Below are positions 11,803-23,812 of a stretch of DNA of 64,000 nucleotides, piece by piece. The notes below the pieces were generated by a model that was not told where the DNA came from, searched no databases, and saw nothing but the letters and a program-made list of their open reading frames with translations. Numbering within the stretch: the stretch's first letter is position 1; each line of letters opens with the position of its first letter. Source of the DNA: Cephalotus follicularis (lineage: Eukaryota; Streptophyta; Magnoliopsida; Oxalidales; Cephalotaceae); NCBI GenBank assembly GCA_001972305.1, contig BDDD01000982.1, positions 156,671 to 220,670 of the forward strand, written 5' to 3'. The position numbers were made by a program, and so were the translations under genes.

Positions 11803-14554
11803 TGTAACACCCCCGATCTGTGGGAGTCGCCACAGGTGCATATAACGGAAACTAAACATGACATATCATATTAAAACGTTCATTTTATTAAAAACGTGAT
11901 GGTTTAAAGCATAACAAAAAACATATCGAAACTTATCATCAACAAAAACTTATTCAAAATGAAAAAGTCATAAACTGAAATAACACATTGTTTAATAAAT
12001 GGTTCCACTATGACCACATAAACATAAAGGGATCTGCTATAAGACGATCCTCAGACATATGGGAGTCACTCTCATCACACATTGCCCCTTTGCTCCTGAT
12101 AACCTACCGCATGGAAACAAAAATACGGCTGAGCAAACCTCAGTACGGATATAGAATATAAAAATAGTAAACGATATTTTAAAGCAGGTAGATTTCCAAA
12201 AGTACATTAAAACTGAAATCTTAAGCAATAAAATAGTTTAAACATACTTAGTAAATGCCCACGGCAAAACATATAAAACAAGTTCATAACTTGATACCAT
12301 AAAGTGTACCTTTTAAAAACATCGGATCAATAACTGAGCACCAAAACCCATAACATATTAGAAACCCATAGTAGCAAGGGGTTCGCGACACCCACATAGC
12401 CAAAAGAATTGCAGTAAATGGCACTACACATACAATTTTCATATCCCAAAACATATCCCAATAACATATAACTAGGATCGATCCATACGCCTCTATCCCA
12501 AATCCTATCTAAGGATATCCCCGAGAGATGTCGTAAACGAATCACACCGTTACGAAAAGTGTCATGCCCCCGTGCCAGGCTCACAACATGCCTATGGTGC
12601 CCCCATAGGTGGTTATAAAAGCTCAGTATTTCACCATTTCCAAAAATATGATTTCATCAAATCATTTTAAAATAAAAACGTTTCCCAAACCATTACCATA
12701 AATCGTACTCAAACGATATAGTTTTACATACTTTCATAATCAGAAAAATCAACTCATTTAATTTCACAATAAAGAGATGATTGCATATCATTTCGTAAAT
12801 ACATCATAACTGATTTCATAACGTCAGAATATTTACTTCATAAAATATCAAATGACTTTATTTCCAAAAACCCAAATATACGGAATTCATACACCAAAAG
12901 GAAGCATATTCATAAACCGAGTGATAACAAAACCAGAATCTGTATTTAATCTCAAATAGAACTGAAACAGTAAGAATGTGTCAAGAAATGAAAATTCGTA
13001 CCTTGTATGATCACAGACCAACTTACGAATATCCGGAAATTTAATTTGCTTCACGTAGCACAATAATCTATTCAACATAACAATGTTCAAATAAGGGTCT
13101 AAAATTCATTTTGAGTATAAAACAGAATCATAATGATGTTTACGATAGACCCGGATCATCAGAAGAATAAACGGATGAAAACAGAAGTTTACAGGACAAA
13201 CCAGCCGACTGTTTCAAAAATGCAGTCGACTAACAAGGAGTGGCAGTCGACTACACAACAGGGCCAGTCGACTACTAAACCTGGATTTGTAGACAGTCGA
13301 CTGGATCAGGGGTCCAGTCGACTACTCAACACAAGACAGTCGACTGTTTGCACAATGCAGTCGACTACTTAAACTAGACAGTCGACTTGTTCATACGGGC
13401 AGTCGACTGTTCTGGGTATCAGAACAGCAGTTCAGTGCGATTTGTGCAATTTTAGCAACCAACACTCGGATTTTTTGACATTAGAAGGTTACCAACATGC
13501 AAAACAACTTCGTATGACATGTAAAACATTGTTACAACACAGAATTCAACAAAGGCATGTTGACAGAAAATTTCTTCAATGTGACAGGGACTTTAAACCT
13601 TGGAATTCCAATACTCAATTCAATTTTGTCCACTTATCATGTTTACATGCATCAAAGCCAGTTTATATAACTCTTCATAGATGTCTACAGATGACTGCTA
13701 ACACATAATTGCTTGACAGAAGAACAAGGATGCCGAAACCATAACTAAAACCATCTCTAGCAACCAATGTACAAAAGTTTTGATGGCAACAATCCAAAAA
13801 CGAATCGCCAAGACATAACAATATAGGAAACCAACCTGTTAGATGTCACAACAGTTGCAGGAATACCAATTGAATGACACAGTGGCTGATCACAAAGGAA
13901 AAACGAGAGGAAGACATCAAAATTCAAGCCTTCCAACAATACCAATATTGCAAAAATTTCCCCTACATTGAAGCCATGAAGAACTAACCTGATTAATGAA
14001 GCAAAAACACCAAGAACACAATGACTCTTCTAATGGCAGGTTCGGTAGCAAGGAGATATGGCAGAAATGAAGACTTTGACATACATATATAGCAAAATAA
14101 TCCAAAACGGAAAACAAGAGGAGATTGGGGAAAGAATAAGGAAACAATGAGACAAAATCATATTGATAAGGAAGGAGAGGATTATTGTCGTGTAAAAGTT
14201 ATGAAGGAAGGAGAGAATTCAGGAGAGAGAGTTTGAGAAGAAGAGAGATGTCGTGAGAGAGAGGGAGAGTTTGAGAGAAAATAAAAAAAAGGAAATAAAG
14301 AAAAAGGAAAAATAAAGAAAAGGAAAGAAATAAATTAAAATGTGGTATTTTAAAAAGGTTATTAGATTATTTGATTAGTGGAATAATAATAATATAACTA
14401 ATTTACCCAAGCCAAAAGTCCATACTAACAAGCCCAAAACAAAGGCTGGTATCAGTCAGCCCAAAACATAAACCCAACGAAAAACATACAATTACTTAAA
14501 CGAAAACAAATAAAACGGGTAAGAAAAATACGTACAGGTAAGCAAGGTATTACA
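11803..14554 (-). repeat. G1 5' LTR, 2.75 kb
   Basis: On the - strand it starts TGTAATACCTTGC and ends GATCGGGGGTGTTACA. Contains a cluster of CAGTCGACTA-type motifs at about 13203-13420, about 1.1-1.35 kb from the LTR start. A purine-rich tract at about 14160-14330 lies between the LTR start and that cluster. No gene. Confidence 0.9.
13203..13420 (+). repeat. CAGTCGACTA-type cluster, G1 5' LTR
   Basis: About ten copies, more of them with an intact GTCGAC core than in the 3' LTR (for example ACAGTCGACTGT). Confidence 0.88.
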
Positions 14555-15555
14555 TCTATGACTCAAAGAGTGCGTAGATAGTGGGACGGACCTATGGGTT
14601 GTTTGAGCCATGTATGATCTTGAATTTTTTATCGAGTGTCTGTAGGCCTATGGCCTGTGATGTTTTTAGGACTAGCTAAGTATACTACCGCTTATGGACG
14701 GTTGGTATATTGAAGCTGTCCACAATTGTCAGTCATACATATGACATGCCATACATATTCTTATATATGCTACATCGCATGGCACACCATTATACTGTTG
14801 CATTACACGACACATTGTTTTACTGTTGCACATTCACACAATTGTACCGATGCATACATGGCATACATTATTATACTGTTGCACACACAGCATATAGTAT
14901 ACCCTACACAACCATATGTCGCAGACCCATTTCATTGTTATAGAATGGGTGAGGCCCAAGTGATGGATTACAGATAGAGATAGATAGGGTTGGGTGGACA
15001 TCTAAGATAGACCATTATTGCTTCTTTGTATATGGAGGTGCTTGTATATAGTCTTGTATTTGGATACTTATGTGAGTGGTATAAAAAGGCCTTCTATCTA
15101 TAAACTGGTTTGTATGGATTCAAAATACTTGATGTATAAGATATGTATATAAGAGACATGTTTTATTTCAGCTATCGACCTGCCGACATGTGGCAGTGCT
15201 TATGTTATGTGTGTTGATGTATCAGGCAGGGACAGGTCCATCACTTGAGGTATTAGAATGATATGATTTTTTTTTAGATGTGGTTTACTGAGGGCTGAGC
15301 CCAAAATATAAACTGTGTTTTTCTTTACAGGGGCTATAGTCCGATAAACGAATACTTCATGCTCGATTTTCAGGAGATTTTAGGAGTTAGAATATATATA
15401 TGACTGATTGTTCCGCTTGCATGACTTTAATTTAAAGTTTTAAATTTATGGCAGTTTTTGGAGTATGATATATTTATATGACATGAATATATTGAAGGGA
15501 AGGTATCTCGCACGTAGGATCATGGGGGTTTACTCTCGTTGTTCGGGGCATAACA

Positions 15556-16250
15556 ACTTCTTAGGGTTTTTACTAAACCCTAATTATCCCTAACCCTAAT
15601 CCTAACTCCTAACCATAATTGAATGGTAGGATCATGAATTATAAGGAATGCCCAATTCTTTATGGGCCCTAGTGCCTCTCAGACTCATGATGAATAGTAA
15701 CCTGAACTGAAATTTTTTCAAAGAGTTGATTATAGTCTTGTGTGGACATAGACTTACTTTTTGCTCATTAATACTCATACATTTAACATTTATACAAGAG
15801 TTGTTTTTATTCAATGAGATTGAATTATTTATGCATGATGGTAGTTCATGAACTTTTTGCCAGATGGATGGTTTTATTTATTCAAGTGTTGAATGCATGG
15901 TAGATTTATTGCTTTAATGTTGGGTATTGTAATATTCTTTTAATCAAGGCTTTCATGGCTCTTCTCTCTTAATATGAAACATGTTTAAACATTCTTTCTT
16001 CCCTTTGTAAATCCCTTGATTTGAAATTGAGTTTATTTTTAATTTATAAATAGAAGTAATTTGTTTACTTGGTGAGAGTCGCAACGGAAGACTGAAGGAG
16101 AAGATATAGAAGACTTTAAATCTTATTATTTATAACACCTATGGCTTGTATGGGATACTAGCACTATTGTAATAAACTACATAGGATGAGACCATTAGTT
16201 TACAAGTCCATGATTACCATTAGGATAAGATTGATGAGATGCATGCTTAG
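15556..16250 (+). other. C1 5' non-coding region (probable LTR/leader)
   Basis: About 700 bp of AT-rich, non-coding sequence between the end of L1 copy A and the S insertion. It continues after S at 26008-26753 with three short related segments containing GGTAAACCCAAGG-like words (near 26230, 26320 and 26510). It leads directly to the C1 gag. A telomere-like inverted repeat sits at 15561-15583. No gene seen. Confidence 0.5.
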
Positions 16251-16719
16251 TGTAACACCCCGTTTCCAATGTCAACCCGGAGGTCATGGAAATTAACATA
16301 TATTCAGCTTATACAAAACTGAGAAAATTAAAACTTTCCAAAACATATAATATCTTATGGAAGAATTAATTATAAGCTAAATTTCAATAACGTAACATGC
16401 ATCCCATACTACACATTACTCAAAGTTCAACAACAATACAATATAAACATTGTTAATCGCCCTCGAACGGAGCATGAACTATTATCCATTCAATACATTA
16501 ATCCATTTAAACATTTCTCAAAGAAAAATACAACTCCAAAGAAATAGAACTTTATTCTCACCTTCGGTCTTCCAAGCATGTGCAATATCAATCCCAATGC
16601 ATCAATCTGAAATTGATAGGGTTAGCCGAATCCACTGGCTAAGTAGGAAAGATATAAAGGTATTTCGGGATCAACGATAATAAATATCATGTAATGAATA
16701 GATCGTGATACAATATATA

Positions 16720-19561
16720 TGTAACACCCGGTATTTTCCTAATTGCAATATTTCGTTTTGAGGTGTAATCTTCATCTTGAATAAATGAGAATGTTGAAAT
16801 TTCAAACTCAAAAGATGTCTCCAAACCCTAAATATTGATTAGGGAAAGAAATGTGTAAGTTAAACATGAAAACGGCGCAGTTTTGGAAGAAACGCGTCGA
16901 TGTCTTTGGAAAGACGTCGACGCCTATGGGAACCAAGGTACACGTGAATGCATGGGCATGCACGTCGACATTGAGAGAAGGCATCGACACCTTCTTACGA
17001 AAAGGGAAAAGACATCGACATCTAAAGAAAGACGTCGATGCCTTTTAAAAGAATATCATTTACGATATGAACTGATAGAGTAATGTGCAGAGGGAAGGAT
17101 TTAAGATCCATGCAGGCGCCTTGAGGCACGGGAAGGAGACGTGTTGATCATGCACGATGGTCTCCTGACCTGCATGACTGAAGGAGGATGACGAAGGTAA
17201 CAAGTGTTACCATGCATGCAACCTGCAAATAAAAGAGGAGAAGAAAACAAAATGGAAAGGGAGAGTTCTGGGAAAGAGGGAGAGAGCACGAGAGTGCCCA
17301 TTGAATGCAAGGAGAAAGAGGTTAGGGGAGCCATATGCATAAGAACAACGCCTCCCCACCTCTCTCTCTCGTTTAAAACACCAAAGGAAAGAAAAGGAGA
17401 AAACCAGTGAGTGTGAGAGCCACCATTGTTGAGCTTGGTTGGAGCTAGAACTTGGAGCTCGTGGGTAGCAGTTGCTGAGAGGATCTTGGAGCTGCTGTGG
17501 CCAGAACCTGGGAACTTAAAGGGGTGGACTTTCCAGTTCCTAACGTGGAACAATAAGGTAGGGGAAAGTGATAAATTTATACATGCATATTGGGTTTTAA
17601 GTTAGTGAATACCATGATGAATTACATGTTAATGGGTGAATTGTGATTCTGGATTTGTTGTAGTGATTACTGTGATATACGGAGTTGACTTGCATGTGTA
17701 AATTACATGAATATTGAACTGGGTTGTTTTTGGATGGTTTTGATAAATGGCTTGCTGTGTTAAAACTATGGAGAAAGCGTTCTAGGTTGGATAAACGTCG
17801 ACGTCTACCCGAAGACATCGATGTCTTCGTGTACGTATGAAAAAGACATCGATGTTTGAGTGAAAGCATCGACGCCTTTTCTGGGAAATCGTAGAACTGT
17901 AATGTTCATTACAGATGGCCATTTAGCCATTTGGGATTTCAAGTTTGATTTCGAATGGACATTCTGGTTACATACTCTGGTAACCAGTGGCTTTTCTTAA
18001 ACCTTTAAGAGGTTAAGTTTCATTTATATGAGGATTAGGGGATGGATTCTTCCCTCAAAAATCCAGACTCACGCACTGATACCTCCAGGTATCATAAAGA
18101 CATCGATGTCTTTGGAAAGATATCGACGTCTTTTACCCAATAACGCCTGGGAATAATTGTACATAGGATCGACGACATAGGGCAAAGACGTCGAAGCCTT
18201 AGGGATAGACATCGACGCCTATCTCCCTATTTAATGGAATTACACCCGAATGGGACCCGCTAGACCCGAAACGACTCTAGGAACGATCATAGATGCATTC
18301 TGAGAATATGTTTACATTATTACTGTGATTTGCATTATGGTTGATTTCTAAATAGTGTTAACCATTTTGAAAAGCTTGCATGAATTTTATAATAATTATT
18401 GTGCGAAAATGTATATTTGTCAACATATGAATATATATATTTTCGAAATGACTAGGGAAAGTATTTTCCAATGACGGAGAAATGTTTTAAAGGATTGATT
18501 ATGAAATCAAATGTATTGTGCGAGAATATATATTTGTCAACATATGAATTTATATATTTTCGAAATGGCGGGGGAAGTATCCCCAAAGACGGAGAAATGT
18601 TTTAAGAGATTGTTTATACAATCAAATGTATGGTTTTAAGTTTTATAACTTATCACAACTTGTGAACGGAGTAATATATTTTAAACAAATATATGTGATC
18701 AAGTAATTATATTTATTGCTTGACTTGTACTATGCAATGCTTGTGCTTGTTGATTATTAGCCGCTGTGCTAATAACTTGTTGATTACTCAGCCGCTGTGC
18801 TAGTAACTTGCTGTTGGTTTAGCTGCCGTGCTAGGAAACATACGGAGGACTTGCTCCAAAACCGTTCGCAACCGGGGATGGGGTAAGAGTGCATGACGTT
18901 GGGGCCAGGAAGTGGCGACGGTTATGACGACTTGTTTGTCTGGTTCCTTTTGGGACATACTTATTGCTTGTGTTGATATAACTTATGAGTTATACTTGTA
19001 TTGTGAACATGCATATATTTTTATATATGTATATACGGAGATATAATTATTGTTAAAATTACATGTCATATTGCATCATCAAAATCATTCATTCATGATA
19101 CCCATTATCATATGACTCGAACTGTATTTATAAGTTTATTCACTTAGCCGAGTGAGGACAAAGGCTAGCCCCTACTGTAACAGATTGACAGAGTGGATAT
19201 GAGATGGAGCATGCGTGGAGAATTAAAGAGAAGACTTAGTTATCTCTCTTTTTTTCTTGTATTGAGTTAATGAACATTGGTCATGCTAAATTGGATTATT
19301 GTAACATGATTTATTTTTATCTCGTATTGTATTTTCACGCTCCGTTTTTGGGCGATTGACAATGTGGTTGGGTTTATTATAAAGTTGTTGGGCATCACAT
19401 AGTATGGGATGCGTGATGTATGTTTAAATTCAGCTCTTACATGAATGCTTCCGCTATCGAGAAATTTAATTATTGGTAAAATTGCATGAGCTGGATTATA
19501 TTTTATGTTGATTGCCTTACCGCTTTATATGTTGTCTTGCTTGGAAAAATGGGGTGTGACA
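16720..19561 (+). repeat. G2 5' LTR, 2.84 kb
   Basis: Starts TGTAACACCCGG, ends GGGGTGTGACA. Palindrome clusters lie at about 16892-17045, 17795-17880 and 18094-18225, here with GACGTCGACGCC-type arms. A tandem-like pair near 18410-18620 repeats the ATGTATATTTGTCAAC segment. Conserved block CTTAGCCGAGTGAGGAC near 19143 and a GTATGGGATGCGTG block near 19401. No gene. Confidence 0.92.
16892..18225 (+). repeat. GACGTCGACGCC-type clusters, G2 5' LTR
   Basis: Clusters at about 16892-17045, 17795-17880 and 18094-18225. Arms read AAAGACGTCGACGCC and variants with CATCGA. Confidence 0.87.
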
Positions 19562-19564
19562 ACA

Positions 19565-19576
19565 TGGTATCAGAGC
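19565..19576 (+). other. G2 primer-binding site
   Basis: Exact TGGTATCAGAGC, complementary to plant initiator Met tRNA, three bases after the LTR end. Confidence 0.95.
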
Positions 19577-19674
19577 ATATTCCATATATGCTTAGCTAGG
19601 ATACTTTCCTTGGCAATCAATAAGTTGTTTTCCTAAAGTTGTGACTAATCGTCACTCTTCTTATAGGAAACAAT

Positions 19675-20307
19675 ATGGACGGAAGAGGAAGTGCTAAGGC
19701 TGTTGAGGGGAGTGCTTCCAAGGGAACAAATGATGGGAGAGATCCACTGGATCGAATGGCCGACTACTTTCAACAGCAAATGGCTGTGGATGCGGCCAAC
19801 ATAGAAGACCTGCGGCGATGGTACATAGATTGTGTAAATGACCATTTCCATCAACATGTGGTTGCTAATACAGCGCGCCTGGAAGAGATGCGGCAGCTAT
19901 GTATTGAAACCCAGCAAGTCAAGCGAACTACACCAGCTCCGCCAGAATGGCATGATGGTGACTCTTCAACCAAGTCATCAAAGAATAGTTCTCAGCAAAC
20001 GGCCGCTAAGGGAACTTCGAATCAAGAAGGTGATAGAAGGTCTAGAGCTTGCTATCACTGTGGTCGTAAGGGCCACTTACAGAAAGATTGCTGGAGGATG
20101 CATGGACTATGTTTCAGGTGCGGGGCACCTGGTCATTCAGTGAAGGACTGTCCAAAGAGTTCTGCTACGGCGCCTACGGGGCCTATGAGCAATAGCGATG
20201 CCACAACTGGGCCTTCGCAGCGGGGAGGCAAGGGCAAGGGCATCATGAGAGGTACGATTTCACTCTTACTTGCATCATACTTGATCATAATGCCTTTGAT
20301 TTGTTGA
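19675..20307 (+). pseudogene. G2 gag, capsid largely deleted
   Basis: 210 codons from an ATG about 100 bp after the primer site. The N-terminus shares DYFQQQMA with G3 gag, but the central capsid domain present in G3 is absent. Two CCHC zinc knuckles remain: CYHCGRKGHLQKDC (about 126-139) and [14 protein letters not shown] (about 146-159). The end of the frame runs into unrelated sequence after a GKGI motif, where G3 continues into protease. Unlikely to form a particle by itself. Confidence 0.88.
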
Positions 20308-20511
20308 CCGTATTATAAGTGGATGTTAAGTTGGATGTTTGGGGCCAACTAATGAGTAAGAGAATGATGATTCTCTGTACCATATTAAGGAATGGTTATA
20401 CACATGCGTAGGCTAGTATGAGACCACACACATACTTAGTGAACTTCTAGAACCCGAATAACATAACCAAAGAATATGAAATGTAGCGCTCGGATGGTGA
20501 TTCACTGTAAT
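20262..20511 (+). other. G2 replacement segment where protease and N-terminal RT should be
   Basis: About 250 bp between the gag GKGI motif and the RT segment beginning [11 protein letters not shown]. In G3 the same interval is about 0.9 kb and encodes protease and N-terminal RT. The sequence here does not read as either and I do not recognise it. It is either filler from a deletion repair or an older rearranged piece. Confidence 0.7.
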
Positions 20512-20937
20512 GATTCGAGGGTATTTTCCAAGCTTGATTTGAGATCAGGATATCACCAGTTGAGGGTGAGGGATGGAGATATTGAGAAGACTGCTTTCCA
20601 GACGAGATACGGTCACTACGAATTCCTAGTGATGCCTTTTGGTGTCACCAATGCACCAGCTGCGTTCATGTCATTTATGAACGATGTGTTTCGACCGTAC
20701 CTGGACCAGTTCATCGTTGTGTTTATTGATGACGTACTAGTATACTCAAGGAGTGAGAAAGAGCATGCTTACCGCCTGAGGTTGGCTCTGCAGATTCTCC
20801 GAGAACACCAGCTGTATGCTAAATTCAGTAAGTGTGAATTTTGGCTTGACCGTGTGATCGTTCTTGGCCACATTGTATCTGGAGGGGGTTTGGCGGTGGA
20901 TCCGTCGAAGACAGAGGTAGTACGAGATTGGCCATAA
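20512..20937 (+). pseudogene. G2 reverse transcriptase, N-terminally truncated
   Basis: Contains the first catalytic Asp region [12 protein letters not shown], the [14 protein letters not shown] motif and the FIDD catalytic segment followed by VLVYSRS, then FLGHIV-like [14 protein letters not shown] after VVRDWP at 20935-20937 ends the frame. The RT N-terminal fingers region is missing, so the product could not be active. Confidence 0.93.
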
Positions 20938-20973
20938 CCAAAGAACGTAACAGAGGTACGCAGCTTTCTCGGC

Positions 20974-21915
20974 TTGGCGAGATATTACAGGACGTTCATC
21001 CAGAACTTTTCAAGAATAGCCGAGCCCTTAACTAGACTGACCCAAAAGAAGACCTTGTTTGTCTGGGATGATGATTGCGAAGCCAGTTTCCGTGAACAGA
21101 AGGATCGGTTGGTTTCCACTCCTATCTTGGCATTACCTGAGGGTAATGAGGGCTTTGCAGTCTGTAGTGATGCATCGGGTAAAGGCTTGGGTTGCGTGTT
21201 GATGCAACGAGGTAGAGTGATTGCTTATGCTTCGCAAAAGCTAAAGCCATACGAAGAGAATTACCCGACTCACGATCTTGAACTTGCAGCTATTATCTTC
21301 GCCCTTCAGAAGTGGAGACACTATCTCTATGGGGCACAGTTTGAGATCTTTAGCGATCATAAATGTTTGAGGTACCTGTTCTGTCAGGACACACTGAATA
21401 TGAGACAGCGTAGGTGGGTAGAGTTCTTTAATGATTATGACTGCAGTATCCAGTACCACCCGGGGAAAGCGAACGTAGTCGCTGATGCCTTGACCCGCAA
21501 GGCTATGGTTGCCAGTACGATGGTGTCGCAATGGAAGATGTTAGAAGACTTCCAAGAATGGTCACCATTCAATCACTCACCGGGGATCTTTCTAGCCGAC
21601 ATGCGAGTACAGCCTGTGTTACTTGATCACATCAGGGATGCACAACCACATGATCCGGAGTTGCAACGAATTCGGGAGAACCTGGATTCGGAATCCGATT
21701 TTCGGGTACATGCTGATGGTATTCTGAGATATCGGGGTCGTGTATGTCTTCCGAATGAACCAAGACTGAAGGATGAGTTACTCCGCGGGGCTCATAAATC
21801 TCTGTACAATATTCATCCTGGTAGCACCAAGATGTACAAAGATATGAAGAAAACTTACTGGTGGCCCGGCATGAAACGCGAGATTGTTGAATATGTCGCG
21901 AAGTGTTTGACTTGA
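20974..21915 (+). pseudogene. G2 RNase H and integrase zinc-binding region
   Basis: Continues in frame after the stop: RT connection with [10 protein letters not shown], RNase H with [15 protein letters not shown] and [10 protein letters not shown], linker [16 protein letters not shown], then the integrase zinc-binding region with [11 protein letters not shown] and [11 protein letters not shown]. It ends at a TGA at the last zinc-ligand Cys (CLT then stop, where G3 has CLTCQ). The usual TDHKSL is SDHKCL here. Confidence 0.92.
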
Positions 21916-23039
21916 CAGAGGGTCAAGGCCGAGCACCAAAGACCTGCGGGACTGTTACAGTCATTACCAGTGGCGGAGTGGAAATGGGAACACATTACGA
22001 TGGACTTTGTTTCTGGATTTCCACTGACTAGGCATCGTCATAATTCCGTGTGGGTTATTGTTGATAGACTCACCAAATCAGCACACTTCTTGCCCACACA
22101 TGTCACTGATTCTGCGAGCAAGTTGGCTGATTGTATGTGAAGGAGATTGTGAGGCTGCACGGTGTTCCGGTGAGCATTGTTTGCGATAGGGATTCGATCT
22201 TCACTTCCAACTTCTGGAAAAGATTCCAGACAGCCTTTGGAACGAGATTGAATCTCAGTATTGCTTTCCACCCTCAGACAGATTGACAGTCGGAACGTAC
22301 CATCCAAACCCTGGAGGATATGCTTCGGGCTTGTGTGATCGATTTTGGTGGAACCTGGGAATACCATATCCCTTTCATAGAGTTTTCATACAATAACAGC
22401 TATCACTCAAGTATTGGTATGGCTCCATACGAAGCACTGTATGGGAGAAAGTGTAGGTCACCCGTCTGCTGGGACGAGGTTGGTGAACGACCACTGCTTG
22501 GGTCAGATTTGGTGGAGGAGACTTCGGAGAAAGTCAAGTTCATCAGAGAGAAGTTGCTTTCAGCGCAGAGTCGGCAGAAGAGCTATGCCGACAATGTGAA
22601 GAGAAGGCCTTTAACCTTCAATGTTGGGGATTACGTGTTTTTGAAGGTATCTCCGTGGAAAGGAACGCAAAGAATCGGGAAGAAGGGCAAGTTAGCGCCA
22701 CGCTACATTGGTCCTTTTGAGATTCTGGAGAGGGTTGGGGAGGTAGCATATCAGCTAGCCTTGCCTCCTACGTTGTTGAGTGTACATGACGTCTTCCATG
22801 TATCGATGCTACGAGGATATATCCGGGATCCATCGCATGTCCTGGATTATGACTCAATTACGGTGAGGGATGATCTTTCCTGCGAGGAGTCACCCGTGAG
22901 AATCTTGGATTGGAAGACACAAGTATTGAGGAACCGAACCATTCCGATGGTAAAGGTTCAGTGGCAATTTCATCGACCGGAAGAAGCGACTTGGGAATGT
23001 GAGGATGACATCCGAGAGCGTTACCCACATTTGTTTTAG
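21916..23039 (+). pseudogene. G2 integrase core and chromodomain
   Basis: After the TGA the core continues (WKWEHITMDFVSGFP, first catalytic Asp; CDRDSIF, second), with a frameshift near 22135 and a TGA near 22284. The frame 22320-23039 is then open for 239 codons: [27 protein letters not shown], the FLKVSPWKG region, [13 protein letters not shown], and a C-terminal chromodomain-like end with VRILDWKTQVLRN...VKVQW...EEATWE. Chromodomains bias chromovirus insertion toward heterochromatin. Confidence 0.92.
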
Positions 23040-23070
23040 TGTTGTGTTAATTTTGAGGACGAAATTTCTT

Positions 23071-23084
23071 GAAGGAGGGGTGAA
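23071..23084 (+). other. G2 polypurine tract
   Basis: GAAGGAGGGGTGAA directly before the 3' LTR. It follows the conserved GAGGACGAAATT segment that usually sits between pol and the tract in this group. Confidence 0.85.
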
Positions 23085-23812
23085 TGTAACACCCGGTATT
23101 TTCCTAATTGTAATATTTCATTTTGAGGTGTAATCTTAAACTTGAATTAATGAGAATGTTGAAATTTCAAACTCAAAAGATGTCTCCAAACCCTAAACAT
23201 TGATTAGGGAAAGAAATGTGTAAGTTAAACTTGAAAACGGTGTAGTTTTGGAAGAAACGCGTCGATTCTTTGGAAAGACGTCGATGCCTATGGGAACCAA
23301 GGTACACGTGAATGCATGGGCATGCATGTCGACATTGAGAGAAGGCATCGACACCTTCTTACGAAATGGGAAAAGACATCGACGTCTAAAGAAAGACGTC
23401 GATGCCTTTTAAAAGAATATCATTTACGATATGAACTGATAGAGTAACGTGCAGAGGGAAGGATTTAGGATCCATACAGGCGCCTTGAGGCATGGGAAGG
23501 AGACGTGTTGATCATGCACGATGGTCTCCTGACCTGCATGACTGAAGGAGGATGAAGAAGGTAACAAGTTTTACCATGCATACAACCTGCAAATAAAAGA
23601 GGAGAAGAAAACAAAATGGAAAGGGAGAGTTCTGGGAAAGAGGGAGAGAGCACGAGAGTGCCCATTGAATGCAAGGAGATTCAGCTCTTACATGAATGCT
23701 TCCGCTATCGAGAAATTTAATTATTGGTAAAATTGCATGAGCTGGATTATATTTTATGTTGATTGCCTTACCGGTTTATATGTTGTCTTGTTTGGAAAAA
23801 TGGGGTGTGAAA
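23085..23812 (+). repeat. G2 3' LTR with 2.1-kb internal deletion
   Basis: Matches 16720-17315 of the 5' LTR, then jumps to the part matching 19429-19561. The missing interval is about 2.11 kb and the joint at about 23679 has a one-base overlap. The last bases read GTGAAA where the 5' LTR has GTGACA. A palindrome cluster remains at about 23260-23405. Confidence 0.92.
23260..23405 (+). repeat. GACGTCGACGCC-type cluster, G2 3' LTR
   Basis: The promoter-proximal cluster kept after the internal deletion; the distal ones are lost. Confidence 0.87.

Larger units (their letters stand above)
5289..14554 (-). mobile_element. G1: near-complete Ty3-type retrotransposon
   Basis: A 9.3-kb element on the - strand with a perfect 5-bp duplication TCTAT (5284-5288 and 14555-14559). 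5' LTR 11803-14554, primer site 11786-11797, gag-pol remnants 11626 down to 7248, and a truncated 3' LTR 5289-7247. Domain order is gag, protease, reverse transcriptase (RT), RNase H, integrase, as in Ty3-type elements. The pol end, the polypurine tract and the first ~793 bp of the 3' LTR are deleted. L1 copy A continues on either side. Confidence 0.93.
1..15555 (+). mobile_element. L1 copy A: fragmented LTR (5' end outside window)
   Basis: Surviving pieces are 1-12, 902-1598, 2345-2496, 4833-5288 and 14560-15555. Read in order they match, in reverse complement, the L1 copy at 32947-36292: the GTAGATCGG block near 900, the palindrome cluster near 1320-1505, the block ending CCTCCCTAAG then GGCCTTGTA across the insertion at 1599-2339, and the long terminal block 14640-15555. 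The 3' end is ...GGGGCATAACA at 15555, matching the ...GGGGCATGCCA end of copy B. No primer site follows, so this is a solo LTR or a 3' LTR; its start lies upstream of the window. No coding region of its own. The internal protein family of L1 is unknown. Confidence 0.85.
16720..23812 (+). mobile_element. G2: Ty3-type chromovirus, internally deleted
   Basis: 7.1 kb. 5' LTR 16720-19561, primer site 19565-19576, gag, partial RT, RNase H, integrase with chromodomain, polypurine tract 23071-23084, and a shortened 3' LTR 23085-23812. Flanks ATATA (16715-16719 and 23813-23817) match, but they are low-complexity. The protease and N-terminal RT are missing and the capsid part of gag is shortened. Closely related to G3 at protein level. 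Long LTRs plus a chromodomain suggest the Tekay/Del group; this clade call is inference. Confidence 0.9.

Noticed and set aside
17101..17553. 150-codon frame on the - strand, with a shorter copy at 23465-23674
   Set aside because: It lies inside the G2 LTR, in the purine-rich segment that makes the opposite strand open. No recognisable domain.
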